Positions 19,379 through 31,359 are shown, numbered from the stretch's first letter. The stretch: 64,000 nt of DNA from Atopobiaceae bacterium (GCA_022482785.1 JAKVON010000010.1:32359-96358), one strand, 5' to 3'. Translations and numbers: made by a program. The notes: generated by a model from the sequence alone, not told the origin.

Positions 19379-19406
19379 GTGGGGGCCGCCCGAAGGCAGC
19401 CCCCAC
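19379..19406 (-). terminator. Terminator-like hairpin after rpsA
   Basis: Minus strand GTGGGGGCTGCC-ttcg-GGCGGCCCCCAC, a 12-bp stem with UUCG tetraloop; weak U-tract. Confidence 0.55.
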
Positions 19407-19434
19407 GAGTCTCGACTATGTACCCGGGATGGGG

Positions 19435-20655
19435 CTACTCCTCGGCGGGCGTCTCCTCGGCCACGGGAGCTTCATCGGCCTCGGGAGCGGCCTCGACGGG
19501 CGCGGGCTTCTCGGCCTCGGGCTCGTCGATGGGCTTGACCTCGACCTCGATGCCGAGGGTCTCGGCGGCAGCCTTCATCGAGAGGGAGATGCGACGACGG
19601 TCGAGGTCGATCTCCATGACCTTGACCTGGACCTTGTCGCCGACCTTGCACACCTGCGCGGGGGCGTCGACGTGGGTCTTGGCCATCTCGGAGATGTGCA
19701 CCAGGCCCTCGATGCCCTCGCCGAGGTCGACGAAGGCGCCGAACGGCACGAGCTTGGTGACGGTGCCCTCGACGATGGCGCCGACGGGATACTTCTTGAC
19801 GAGCATGCGCCAGGGGTCCTCGGTGGTCTGCTTGAGGCCCAGCGAGATGCGCTCGCGGTTGAGGTCGACGTCGAGCACCTGGACCTCGACCTCCTGGCCG
19901 ACCTTGACGACCTCGGAGGGGTGGTTCACGTGGTTCCAGGAGAGCTCGGAGATGTGGATCAGGCCGTCGATGCCGCCGAGGTCGACGAAGGCGCCGAAGT
20001 CGACGATCGAGGAGACGGTGCCCTTGAGGCGCATGCCGCTCTTGAGCTTGGAGAGGATCTCGGTGCGCTCGGCCTTGCGCTCCTCCTCGAGCACGACGCG
20101 ACGGGAGAGGACCACGTTGTTGCGGTTGCGGTCCATCTCGATGACGCGGGCCTCGATGCGGGTGCCGAGGTAGGCGTTGAGGTCCTTGACGCGACGGAGG
20201 TCGACGAGCGAGGCGGGAAGGAAGCCGCGGAGCCCGATGTCGAGGATGAGACCGCCCTTGACGACCTCGATGACCTCGCCCTCGACGTTCTCGCCCTTGT
20301 TGAACTTCTCCTCGATCGCGTTCCAGGAGCGCTCGTACTCGGCGCGCTTCTTGGAGAGGATGAGGCGGCCGTCCTTGTCCTCCTTCTGGAGAACGAGGGC
20401 CTCGATGGTGTCGCCCATGGAGACGATGTCGGCGGGATTGGCATCCTTGCGGATGGAGAGCTCGCGGACGGGGATGACGCCCTCGGACTTGTAGCCGATG
20501 TCCAGGAGCACCTCGTCGTGCTCGATCTTGACCACGGTGCCGGTGACAAGGTCTCCTTCGTCGAAGTCGGTGATGGTGCCGTCGACGAGGCTGTTCATCT
20601 CCTCGTCGGATACGGTATCCAGGGAGAAGACGGACGGGTTCTGAATCTCACTCAA
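19435..20655 (-). CDS. rpsA: 30S ribosomal protein S1 (multiple S1 domains)
   Basis: Repeated S1 motifs (GTVSSIVDFGAFVDLGGIDGLIHISELSW; GTVTKLVPFGAFVDLGEGIEGLVHISEMA). Proposed TTG start at 20655 (LSEIQNPSVFSL), preceded by GAAAGGGG; the track ORF begins at 20697. Confidence 0.92.
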   Translation of the reverse strand: MSEIQNPSVFSLDTVSDEEMNSLVDGTITDFDEGDLVTGTVVKIEHDEVLLDIGYKSEGVIPVRELSIRKDANPADIVSMGDTIEALVLQKEDKDGRLILSKKRAEYERSWNAIEEKFNKGENVEGEVIEVVKGGLILDIGLRGFLPASLVDLRRVKDLNAYLGTRIEARVIEMDRNRNNVVLSRRVVLEEERKAERTEILSKLKSGMRLKGTVSSIVDFGAFVDLGGIDGLIHISELSWNHVNHPSEVVKVGQEVEVQVLDVDLNRERISLGLKQTTEDPWRMLVKKYPVGAIVEGTVTKLVPFGAFVDLGEGIEGLVHISEMAKTHVDAPAQVCKVGDKVQVKVMEIDLDRRRISLSMKAAAETLGIEVEVKPIDEPEAEKPAPVEAAPEADEAPVAEETPAEE

Positions 20656-20925
20656 AGGTGGACCCCTTTCGAGAAACGGGGCCCCAGCCATGGTCATCGC
20701 CTACGGTGACAGGGCGTGCGCCCTCACACCGACGTGGAAACTTACATGCTCGGGGGCCGACAGATACGTCAGTGCGGGCCGGATTGCCCACACGTTGGAA
20801 AGGATACCGTGGAACGACACGTCATTTCAAGCACCGCACGACGAATGCATGGGTTTTTCCCACTCGCCGCGAAGTGCGAGTAGAATCGGAGACTCGATGG
20901 CCACGAACCCAAGGAGCCTCTCAGC

Positions 20926-21651
20926 ATGATCAAGGCCGTCCTCTTCGACATGGACGACACCCTGCTCGACATCAACCTCACCCTCTTCGCGACACGGTTC
21001 TACGCGCGCGAGGCACGCATCCTGGGACACGTCGCCCGCAAGCCCTGGATTCCCATCGGTGCCGCCATCGTGAGGAGCTACCTCGCCGTGGCGGACGAGG
21101 GGCGCGAGGACGACCTCACCAACGAGAGCCTGTTCGACCAGACGTTCGAGCGCGCGACCGGCATCCCCTTGGACGAGCCTGCCATAGCCGACGCCCTCGG
21201 CTACTACGAGCGGGAGATACTCCCCCACATGAACGGCACGCTCGTCAACGCGCATCCCGAGCCGGGAGGCCTCGCCGCGGTCGACAAGGCCCGCGACCTC
21301 GGGCTCACGGTGGCCCTGGCGACGAACCCGAGCTTCTCCGAGGCGGTCGTGCGCTGCCGCATGAGGTGGGCCGGCATCGACGGGGAGGACTTCGCCCGCG
21401 TCTCGCACATGGGCAACTCCACGCGCGTCAAGCCATCCGCGCGCTACTACGAGGAGTTCTGCTCCGCCATAGGGTTCGCGCCCTACGAGTGCATCATGGT
21501 GGGCAACGACGCCTCGCGCGACTTCCCCCGCCCCGACTGCGGGCTCGTCACCGCCTACGTGGGGCATGCCCGGCCCAAGCGCGCGACCTGGCGCGGCAGC
21601 ATGAGGAACCTCGCGATCGACCTTCCCTACCTCGTGGAGACGCTCGGGTAG
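20926..21651 (+). CDS. HAD family hydrolase
   Basis: MIKAVLFDMDDTLLDINLTLFA (DxDxT) ... IMVGNDASRDFPRPDCGLVTAYV. Confidence 0.88.
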   Translation: MIKAVLFDMDDTLLDINLTLFATRFYAREARILGHVARKPWIPIGAAIVRSYLAVADEGREDDLTNESLFDQTFERATGIPLDEPAIADALGYYEREILPHMNGTLVNAHPEPGGLAAVDKARDLGLTVALATNPSFSEAVVRCRMRWAGIDGEDFARVSHMGNSTRVKPSARYYEEFCSAIGFAPYECIMVGNDASRDFPRPDCGLVTAYVGHARPKRATWRGSMRNLAIDLPYLVETLG

Positions 21652-21668
21652 GGGCCGAGGCGGTCGGG

Positions 21669-22145
21669 CTACCCGCGGAAGCCCTCGTCGTCGACGAGGT
21701 CGCCGCCGTCGGCCGCCTGGCAGGCGAGCTCGTCGCAGCGCTCGTTCAGCTCCTGGCCGGCATGTCCCTTGACCCACACCCACGTCACCTCGTGAGGCTC
21801 CTTGGCAGCCAGGAGGCGCTTCCAGAGGTCGGGGTTCTTGACCGGCTGCTTGCTGGCGTTCTTCCAGCCGCGACGCTGCCACGCGTCGGTCCAGTGCTTG
21901 TTGAAGGCGTTGACGAGGTACTGGGAGTCGCTGTGGAGCTCGACCTCGCAGGGCAGCCGCAGGGCCTCGAGCGCGGCGATGGCCCCCATGAGCTCCATGC
22001 GGTTGTTCGTGGTGCGGCGATACCCCTGCGAGAGCTCGCGCACATGGGCCGCTCCCGACGCGTCGACGTAGGTGAGGACCGCCCCATAGCCGCCCGGGCC
22101 GGGGTTTCCCCTCGAAGAGCCGTCCGTGTAGATGACCACCCGCAT
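21669..22145 (-). CDS. rnhA: Ribonuclease HI
   Basis: [28 protein letters not shown]...[18 protein letters not shown]...[20 protein letters not shown]. Confidence 0.95.
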   Translation of the reverse strand: MRVVIYTDGSSRGNPGPGGYGAVLTYVDASGAAHVRELSQGYRRTTNNRMELMGAIAALEALRLPCEVELHSDSQYLVNAFNKHWTDAWQRRGWKNASKQPVKNPDLWKRLLAAKEPHEVTWVWVKGHAGQELNERCDELACQAADGGDLVDDEGFRG

Positions 22146-22231
22146 GCTGTCCCCCATCGCCCGTCCCGGCCGTCCCCCCGCTATCATGGGCGACTGGGAC
22201 GACATTGGCAAACGACGGCAGGGGGAGGGAC

Positions 22232-23497
22232 ATGGCGGGGCTTTGGGAGAGGGCGGTCGAGAGGTTCGGGGGCGAGCGGACGGGCGGCCACGGCGGCCTG
22301 GCCATCCTCAGGTCCATCGGCCCGGGCCTCCTCGTTACCGTGGGCTTCATCGACCCCGGGAACTGGGCCAGCAACATGGCGGCCGGCTCGACCTACGGCT
22401 ACGCCCTGCTCTGGGTGGTCACGCTCTCCACCCTCATGCTCATCGTGCTGCAGCACAATGCCGCCCACCTGGGCATCGCCACCGGCCGGTGCCTCGCCGA
22501 GTCGGCGACGGCGCACCTGCCGCGCTGGCTCTCGCGTCCCATCCTCGCGACGGCACTCGCCGCGAGCGTGGCCACCATCATGGCCGAGGTGCTCGGCGGC
22601 GCCGTCGCGCTCCAGATGCTCGTGGGGCTGCCGGTGCGCGCGGGCGCCGTGCTGGTGGCCGTGGCCTCCCTCGCCATGCTGCTCACGAACTCCTACGAGC
22701 GCATCGAGCGCTGGATCATCGGGTTCGTCTCGCTCATCGGGCTGTCGTTCCTCGTGGAGGTGGCCCTCGTCGGCGTGAGCTGGCCGGAGGCGGCGACGGC
22801 GTGGGTGGTCCCGAGCCTGCCCGCGGGCTCCCTTCCCGTGGTGCTCTCGGTGCTGGGGGCCGTCGTCATGCCCCACAACCTGTTCCTCCACTCCGAGGTC
22901 ATCCAGAGCCGCCACTTCGAGGCCCAGGGTGCCGACGTCATCGAGGGCAGGCTCCGCCACGAGCTCTACGACACCCTCTTCTCGATGCTGGTGGGCTGGG
23001 CCATCAACTCGGCCATGGTGATCCTCGCGGCGGCCACGTTCTTCTCGAACGGCGTCGTCATCGACGACCTCGCCCAGGCGGCGAGCGTGCTCTCCCCCAT
23101 CGTCGGGCCCGCAGCGTCGACCGTCTTCGCGCTCGCCCTGCTGCTCGCCGGGCTCTCCTCGAGCGTGACGGCGGGCATGGCCGCGGGCACCATCTCGGCC
23201 GGAGCCTTCGGCGAGGAGTACGACGTCGCCGACCGCCACAGCTCCGTGGGCGTCATGGCCTGCTTCGCCGCGGCGCTGGCCATGACCTTCTTCGTGAGCG
23301 ACGCCTTCGCCGGCCTCGTCTGGAGCCAGGCGCTGCTGTCCGTCCAGCTCCCCATCACAATCTTCCTGCAGATATACCTCACCTCGTCCAAGCGGGTCAT
23401 GGGACGCTACGCCAACGGGGCAGGCCTGAACGTGCTGCTCGTGGGCATCGGCGTCGTCGTGTGCGCGCTCAACGCCTGGCTTCTCGTCGTCGGGTAG
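22232..23497 (+). CDS. Nramp family divalent metal (Mn/Fe) transporter
   Basis: [34 protein letters not shown] (Nramp DPGN) and [16 protein letters not shown] (MPH). GGGGGAGGGA upstream of ATG 22232. Confidence 0.93.
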   Translation: MAGLWERAVERFGGERTGGHGGLAILRSIGPGLLVTVGFIDPGNWASNMAAGSTYGYALLWVVTLSTLMLIVLQHNAAHLGIATGRCLAESATAHLPRWLSRPILATALAASVATIMAEVLGGAVALQMLVGLPVRAGAVLVAVASLAMLLTNSYERIERWIIGFVSLIGLSFLVEVALVGVSWPEAATAWVVPSLPAGSLPVVLSVLGAVVMPHNLFLHSEVIQSRHFEAQGADVIEGRLRHELYDTLFSMLVGWAINSAMVILAAATFFSNGVVIDDLAQAASVLSPIVGPAASTVFALALLLAGLSSSVTAGMAAGTISAGAFGEEYDVADRHSSVGVMACFAAALAMTFFVSDAFAGLVWSQALLSVQLPITIFLQIYLTSSKRVMGRYANGAGLNVLLVGIGVVVCALNAWLLVVG

Positions 23498-23513
23498 CGC
23501 AGCGGCCGGGGCA

Positions 23514-23689
23514 TGGCAGAAAAGGTGGGATGTGCGGTCAGGAAGGGTATCCCTACTGGCAGCAAAAGTCGAGAGTGCGGTCCCCAAGACCCGCCGAAGC
23601 GGGTTGCGATCGAAAAAAGACGACCGCATACTCGGCTTTTGCTGCCACCGCGGGCGGCCGCACGACCGCACTCTCGGCTTTTCCTGCCA
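23514..23689. repeat. Cluster of four ~26-bp repeats (two direct, two inverted) between convergent Nramp and polA genes
   Basis: 23514-23539 tggcagaaaaggtgggatgtgcggtc; 23557-23582 tggcagcaaaagtcgagagtgcggtc; 23622-23647 gaccgcatactcggcttttgctgcca; 23664-23689 gaccgcactctcggcttttcctgcca. Confidence 0.85.
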
Positions 23690-23692
23690 CGA

Positions 23693-26389
23693 CTACTTGG
23701 CCTCGGCCCAGGTCTTGCCCCACGAGACCTCGGCGATGAGTGGCACCTTGAGCTCGACCACGCCCTCCATCGTCTCCTTGACCAGCGAGGAGAGTGCCTC
23801 GATCTCGCCTTCCGGCGCCTCGAAGTCGAGCTCGTCGTGGATCTGCATGATGAGCGTGGAGGCGAGGCCCTCCTCGGCGAGGCGCTCCTCGACCCGGATC
23901 ATCGCGAGCTTGATGATGTCGGCAGCCGAGCCCTGCATGGGATGGTTCATCGCCGTGCGCTCGCCGAAGGCCGCGAGCTGCCGGTTCCTCGCGGCGAGCT
24001 CGGGGATGCGCCGCTTGCGGCCGTACATGGTGACCGCGCAGAGGCTCCTCTTCGCCTCGGCGACGAGCCGGTCGAGATAGGAGCGCACGTCCGGGTAGGC
24101 GGCGAAGTAGCGATCGATCATCTCCTGGGCCTCGCCCCGGCTGATCTTGAGGCTCTGCGAGAGGCCGTAGGCCTGCTGGCCGTAGACGATGCCGAAGTTG
24201 ACCGCCTTCGCGCGGCTCCTCAGCGCCGGCGTCACCTCGGAGACGGGCACGCCGAAGACGCGCGCGGCGGTCGCGGCATGGAAGTCGGCGCCCGAGTTGA
24301 AGGCCTCGACGAGGTGCTCGTCGCCCGAGAGGTGCGCGAGCAGGCGCAGCTCGATCTGGGAGTAGTCGCAGGCGAGGAAGACGTTCCCCTCGCCCACGCC
24401 GAAGGCCTGGCGCACGCGCCTGCCCAGCTCGGAGCGCACGGGGATGTTCTGCAGGTTGGGGTTCGAGCTCGAGAGGCGGCCCGTGGCGGCGACCGTCTGG
24501 TTGAGGGTGGTGTGGATGCGGCCGTCCGTGGCGACGAGCTGCGGCAGCGCATCGAGGTAGGTCGACTTGATCTTGGCCTTCTCGCGGTATTCGAGCACGT
24601 CGGCCACCACGGAGTTGCTGAGGGCGAGGTCGTCCAGGACCTTCGCGTTGGTGGAGTAGAAGCCGCGGCTCGTCTTCTTGAGCCCTGCCGTGGGAAGCCC
24701 CATCACGTCGAAGAGCACGTGCGAGAGCTGCATGGGAGAGTCGATGTTGAAGTCCTCGCCCGCGGCCTCGTGGATGCGGGCGGCCACGGCCTCGATGTCG
24801 GCCCCCAGGCCGAGGCTCTGCTCGGCCAGGATGGACGGGTCGACGTACATGCCGGCGCGCTCGATGGCGAGCAGCACCCCCACCAGCGGCATCTCTATCT
24901 CGTGGAAGCAGGAGGCCGAGCCGTCGGACTCGAGGCGCGCGGCGAGCACGGGCCGCAGGAGCCGGCACGCGACGGCGTCGATGGCAGCCTCGGGAACGTC
25001 CTCGCTGGGCTCGGGGAGGGCCTGCTCGAGGTATTGCCCCTGCTCGGCCAGCTCGCGGGCCTCGAAGGCGTTCTTGGAGGAGTCGAGGAGGTAGCCTGCC
25101 ACGGCGACGTCGAAGATGCGCCCCGGGTCGAGGTCTGACGGCTCGATGCGGGCCGGCAGCGCGGAGTCGGCGGGGCAGACGGTGCGCACGAGGCCCTTGA
25201 CGTCGTCGGCCGCGACGCGCCCGCCGCGGACGAGGCGCTCGAGCACGGCGTCGGCCGCATCGTCGTCGAAGCGCAGCAGGCCGCCCTCGCACGAGACCCA
25301 GAGGCGGTGGCCCGACCCCATGCCCGGCAGGACGTCCTCCTCGCCGTCGTCGTAGTCGACGCCCAGCCACTCGCCCGACCCGACGGCCGCGTCGAGCGCC
25401 GCCTGCGCGGCGGTGCCCGCGAGAGGCGCGGCGACGCTCACGGGTGCGACCGATGAGGCGGCGACGCCGCCGCTGCCCTCCCCCAGCGCAAGCACGCGCG
25501 CCATGAGGCCGGTGAAGCCGAGCCGCGAGAACTCCTGCCGCACCAGCGCGGGGTCCCAGGTGGGGAACTTGGCGCTCGCGAGCTCGAAGTCGAGCGGGGC
25601 ATCCGTGCGGATCGTGGCGATCTTGCGGCTGAGCAGGGCGTCTTCGGCGTGTGCGCGGAGGTTCTCCCCCATCTTGCCCTTGACCTCGCCGGCATGGGCG
25701 ATGACCTCGTCGAGGGAGCCGTACCGCGTGATGAGGGCGGCCGCCTTCTTCGGCCCGATCCCCGGCACTCCGGGGATGTTGTCGGAGGTGTCGCCCTTGA
25801 GGCCGTAGAAGTCGGGCACGAGGGCGGGCGTGATGCCGTTGTACAGGTCGAAGACCGTCTCGGGCGTCATGATCTGGACGTCGGAGAGGCCCTTCCTCGT
25901 GCCCACGATGTGGATGGAGTCCGTGGAGAGCTGGTACATGTCGCGATCGCCCGTGACGAGGTACATGAGGTAGCCCGCCTGCTCGCCCTGCTTGGCCAAG
26001 GTCCCCAGGATGTCGTCGCCCTCCCAGCCCTCGAGCTCGACCACGGGCACGTCCATCGAGCGGAGCAGCTCCTTGACCATGGGGAACTGCTCGTGGAGCG
26101 CCGGGTCCATGGGCGGGCGTTGGGCCTTGTACTGGGGCAGCATCTCCATGCGGACGCGCGGCTTGCCCTTGTCGAAGGCGCAGATGACGCCGTTCGGGGC
26201 GAAGGTCTCGACCATCTTCACGAACATCGAGGTGAAGCCGAAGACGGCGTTGGTGGGACGCCCGTCGGGCGACATCATCGTGGGGGGGATGGCGTGGAAC
26301 GCGCGGTGCATGAGGGAGTTGCCGTCGACGACGGCGATCACCTTGCGAGGCGTGGCGGACTCTGGCTGTGTGCTGGCTGGCTCTGGCAT
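23693..26389 (-). CDS. polA: DNA polymerase I
   Basis: 899 aa; 5'-nuclease domain (VVDGNSLMHRAFHAIPP...GDRDMYQL...GVPGIGPKKAAALI) and Pol A motifs (ACDYSQIELRLLAHLS, RSRAKAVNFGIVYGQQAYGL, MQIHDELDFEAP). Confidence 0.97.
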   Translation of the reverse strand: MPEPASTQPESATPRKVIAVVDGNSLMHRAFHAIPPTMMSPDGRPTNAVFGFTSMFVKMVETFAPNGVICAFDKGKPRVRMEMLPQYKAQRPPMDPALHEQFPMVKELLRSMDVPVVELEGWEGDDILGTLAKQGEQAGYLMYLVTGDRDMYQLSTDSIHIVGTRKGLSDVQIMTPETVFDLYNGITPALVPDFYGLKGDTSDNIPGVPGIGPKKAAALITRYGSLDEVIAHAGEVKGKMGENLRAHAEDALLSRKIATIRTDAPLDFELASAKFPTWDPALVRQEFSRLGFTGLMARVLALGEGSGGVAASSVAPVSVAAPLAGTAAQAALDAAVGSGEWLGVDYDDGEEDVLPGMGSGHRLWVSCEGGLLRFDDDAADAVLERLVRGGRVAADDVKGLVRTVCPADSALPARIEPSDLDPGRIFDVAVAGYLLDSSKNAFEARELAEQGQYLEQALPEPSEDVPEAAIDAVACRLLRPVLAARLESDGSASCFHEIEMPLVGVLLAIERAGMYVDPSILAEQSLGLGADIEAVAARIHEAAGEDFNIDSPMQLSHVLFDVMGLPTAGLKKTSRGFYSTNAKVLDDLALSNSVVADVLEYREKAKIKSTYLDALPQLVATDGRIHTTLNQTVAATGRLSSSNPNLQNIPVRSELGRRVRQAFGVGEGNVFLACDYSQIELRLLAHLSGDEHLVEAFNSGADFHAATAARVFGVPVSEVTPALRSRAKAVNFGIVYGQQAYGLSQSLKISRGEAQEMIDRYFAAYPDVRSYLDRLVAEAKRSLCAVTMYGRKRRIPELAARNRQLAAFGERTAMNHPMQGSAADIIKLAMIRVEERLAEEGLASTLIMQIHDELDFEAPEGEIEALSSLVKETMEGVVELKVPLIAEVSWGKTWAEAK

Positions 26390-26520
26390 GGGGCTCCCTT
26401 GGGCGAAGGCTTGTCGGTTCGATTGTAGCCGCTGGGATGGACCGTTTCCCCACGGGAGGCCCCAGGGCCGCACGGGAGGATCGCGCAGGCTGGCCGGCAG
26501 CGCCCGGCCAGTCCGCCGGC

Positions 26521-26805
26521 CTACCTCGTGCGGGGCCTCTCCACGAACACCTCGAGCGAGGGGTTGGCCAGCGCCGAGCGCTCGAAGACGTGCGCGACGC
26601 GGCGCAGGTAGGCGGCCATCTCGTCGCCTTGGGGATGGGCGAGGTCGATCACGACGCGCGTGGGGCGGCTGACGTCGCCCAGGCAGTCGGCCAGGGCCGA
26701 GAGGTTGCGGCCGTAGTATCCCGGGAAGCCGAACTCGCGCTCGATCCACGCATGCACCGAGAACTCGGTCGCGAACTGCGATCCCCTCATCATGATCTCG
26801 CGCAT
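26521..26805 (-). CDS. Barstar family ribonuclease inhibitor
   Basis: MREIMMRGSQFATEFSVHAWIEREFGFPGYYGRNLSALADCLGDVSRPTRVVIDLAH, barstar-like. Confidence 0.88.
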   Translation of the reverse strand: MREIMMRGSQFATEFSVHAWIEREFGFPGYYGRNLSALADCLGDVSRPTRVVIDLAHPQGDEMAAYLRRVAHVFERSALANPSLEVFVERPRTR

Positions 26806-26814
26806 GGACGCCCC

Positions 26815-27311
26815 CTAGTAGAGTCGCTCGAACGTCTGGTAGTGGTCCCCGGTGTAGTAGACCAGGCCGTCGTTCGAGAAGATGATCCGCTCCGCCCCAC
26901 GGTAGCCGCCCGCGTAGTCGATGTCGCATTCCGTCCACGTGCGGCCGCTCGCCTCGGGCAGCCTGCCGTCGTCGTTGTAGTACTCCGAGCCGCCGATCGA
27001 CTTGCCGGGGCACACCTCGTCGAGGTTGCCCTCCGCGGAGTCCCAGCCGGCAGGCGCGCGCCTTGGTCTTCGAGATGTAGTTGGAAGGGCAGGTGGCCGT
27101 AGGCATGGATGTAGGCCGCGACCTCGTCCTTGTCGGTATAGGTGCCATCCTCCGAGACGGCGGCGGACGACGCGGCCTGCGAGGCGACCACGCTCGTCGC
27201 GTCCGGGCTCGTCGTCCGAGGGCCCCTCGAGGAGACGCCGACGACGATCGCGGCGACCACGACCGCGACCGCCGCCACCTTGCGCACGAGCCTGTTTGCC
27301 GAGTTTCCCAT
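26815..27311 (-). pseudogene. Barnase-like secreted ribonuclease, two +1 frameshifts
   Basis: Composite of three frames: YTDKDEVAAYIHAYGHLP | SNYISKTKARA | GWDSAEGNLDEVCPGKSIGGSEYYNDDGRLPEASGRTWTECDIDYAGGYRGAERIIFSNDGLVYYTGDHYQTFERLY; N-terminal signal/TM (MGNSANRLVRKVAAVAVVVAAIVVG). Confidence 0.85.
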
Positions 27312-27380
27312 GCTCCGAGTATAGGCCGAGGGAGGCCCGCCGTTTGCGTCCGCCGGCCGCGGTATGCTTCGCTCGGAACG

Positions 27381-27394
27381 CGAACGCATGTTCT
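27381..27394. promoter_or_regulatory. LexA (SOS) box upstream of the Y-family polymerase gene
   Basis: CGAACGCATGTTCT contains GAAC-N4-GTTC and fits the Gram-positive CGAACRNRYGTTY core, in the divergent barnase/polymerase intergenic region. Confidence 0.75.
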
Positions 27395-27433
27395 ATCATG
27401 TCAGCGAGGGCACGTCGTCGGAGGGAGCAGGGA

Positions 27434-28779
27434 GTGGCACGAGGGCAGGACGGCCGCGTCTACGCATGCATCGACCTCAAGAGCTTCTACGCGAGCGTGG
27501 AGTGCGTCGATCGCGGGCTCGACCCCCTCGCGGCCAGGACTCGTCGTGGCAGACCCGACGCGCACCAAGAAGACCATCTGCCTCGCCATCACGCCCGCCA
27601 TGAAGGCGCTCGGCATCCGCAACCGCTGCCGCCTGTTCGAGATTCCCGAGGGCACGGACTTCGTCATCGCCCGTCCCCACATGAGGCGCTACATGGAGGT
27701 CTCCGCGAGCATCTATGCCATCTATCCTGCGCTACATAAGCCCCGACGACATCCACGTCTACTTCCGTCGACGAGTGCTTCATCGATCTCACGAGCTACG
27801 TCTCCCTCTACGGCAAGACCCCGCGCGAGCTCGCCGTCATGCTCATGGACGCCGTCCTCTCCGAGACGGGCATCTGCGCCACGGCGGGCATCGGGCACCA
27901 ACCTCTTCCTCGCGAAGGTGGCGCTCGACGTCACCGCCAAGCATGCGGCCGACCACATCGGCTGGCTCGACGAGGCCTCCTTCGCGCGGACCGTCCAGGA
28001 CCCATCGCCCCATCACCGACATCTGGAACGTCGGGCCGGGCATCGCGGAGCGCCTCGAGAGGTATGGCGTGCACGACCTCCGCGGGGTGTGCGCGCTCGA
28101 CGAGGCGACGCTCTACCGCGAGTTCGGCGTCAACGCCGAGTACCTCATCGACCACGCCCATGGCCGCGAGCCCTGCACCATCGCGCAGATCCATGCCTAC
28201 GAGCCCCGCGGCCACTCCCTCATGAACGGGCAGGTGCTGGCCTGTGACTACACCTTCGACGAGGCCCTCGTGGTGCTCCGCGAGATGGCGGACCAGACGG
28301 CCCTCGACCTCGTCGACAAGCGCCTCGTGGCGGCCTCCGTCTCGCTCTGGGTGGGCTACGCGCGCGAGGGTCCTCCTGCCGGGAGGACCTTCGACGGCGG
28401 GCACGGCAGGCGCGTCGTCGCCGGCCCCCGGAGCGCGCGCGTCCCGGACCACACGGGGGCGACGCGCACGCTCGCGGAGCCCACCAACTCCCGGAGGCGG
28501 CTCGCCGCCGCCCTCGTGGGGCTCTGGCGCGAGACCACCCTGCCCGACCGTCCCATCCGCCGCATCAGCATCGGCGTCGGCCAGCTCGTGCCCGAGGAGT
28601 TCGCGACGAGCGGGTCCATCCTCGACATCGAGGCGGACGACGACGAGCGCGCCGTCGCGGAGGCAGTCATCGCCGTGAAGGGGCGCTTCGGCAAGAACGC
28701 CCTGGTCCGCGGCATCAGCCTCACCGAGAAGGCCACGGCGCGCGAGCGCAACGAGCAGATAGGGGGCCATCGTGCCTGA
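27434..28779 (+). pseudogene. Y-family DNA polymerase (UvrX/UmuC-like), five apparent +1 frameshifts in the first ~580 nt
   Basis: Frame-spliced: GRVYACIDLKSFYASVECVDRGLDPLAA | LVVADPTRTKKTICLAITPAMKALGIRNRC...IYAIY | LRYISPDDIHVY | SVDECFIDLTSYVSLYGKTPRELA...ATAGIG | TNLFLAKVALDVTAKHAADHIGWLDE... | PITDIWNVGPGIAERLERYGVHDLRG.... GTG start with upstream AGCAGGGA. Confidence 0.85.
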
Positions 28780-29116
28780 GCGTGGAGGAGAGGGCGCGCG
28801 CCGTGCCGACGGGGGCCCGCGCGCCGACAGGGCACAGCAGTTCATGCCCTTCGCCGCCCTGCGCGGCTACTACGACCTGGTCCGCGAGCGCGAGCGCGTG
28901 GTCGAGCCGCGCCACGAGCTCACCGACGAGCAGGCGGCCGCCCTGTCGCGGAGGATGCTGCGGGTGAGGAAGGGGCAGATGGTCGCCGTCACCCATTACG
29001 CGGGGGATGCCTACGTCACGACGCGGGGCCTCTGCACGGCCGTCGACCTCACGTTCCGCTCGATCACGGTGGTGAAGGAGCGCATCCTGTTCGACGACAT
29101 CGTCGACGTGAGGTGA
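28772..29116 (+). CDS. YolD-like family protein
   Basis: AQQFMPFAALRGYYDLVRERERVVEPRHELTDEQAAALSRRMLRVRKGQMVAVTHYAGDAYVTTRG; YolD-like proteins commonly follow UvrX-type polymerases. Confidence 0.8.
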   Translation: MPERGGEGARRADGGPRADRAQQFMPFAALRGYYDLVRERERVVEPRHELTDEQAAALSRRMLRVRKGQMVAVTHYAGDAYVTTRGLCTAVDLTFRSITVVKERILFDDIVDVR

Positions 29117-29268
29117 GGGCCGCGCCCGCGCGGCCGTGCGGCCCCGGCGTCAATATGGTCGTTCGCAAGCCTTAATTCCAGCGAAACAATCCGCGTATAG
29201 AGTGGGCAACGTAAAAGGCCGCCAACGCGGTTCCAAGGCATGCACGAGCGAAGAGAAAGCGGGTCTTC

Positions 29269-31359
<2,091 letters not shown>

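Noticed and set aside
23514-23689. CRISPR array
   Set aside because: The ~26-bp repeats occur in both orientations with unequal spacing and no cas genes, so they are palindromic interspersed repeats rather than CRISPR.
23553-26453. 966-aa minus-strand ORF overlapping polA
   Set aside because: Arg/Pro/His-rich off-frame translation of polA.
26521-27311. Barnase/barstar as an intact toxin-antitoxin or polymorphic-toxin system
   Set aside because: As presented, the RNase frame is broken twice and no secretion or immunity-array context is nearby; reported as a frameshifted gene only.
29117-29268. Riboswitch or GlnR site upstream of glnN
   Set aside because: No clear GlnR palindrome or glutamine-riboswitch motif could be identified by eye.
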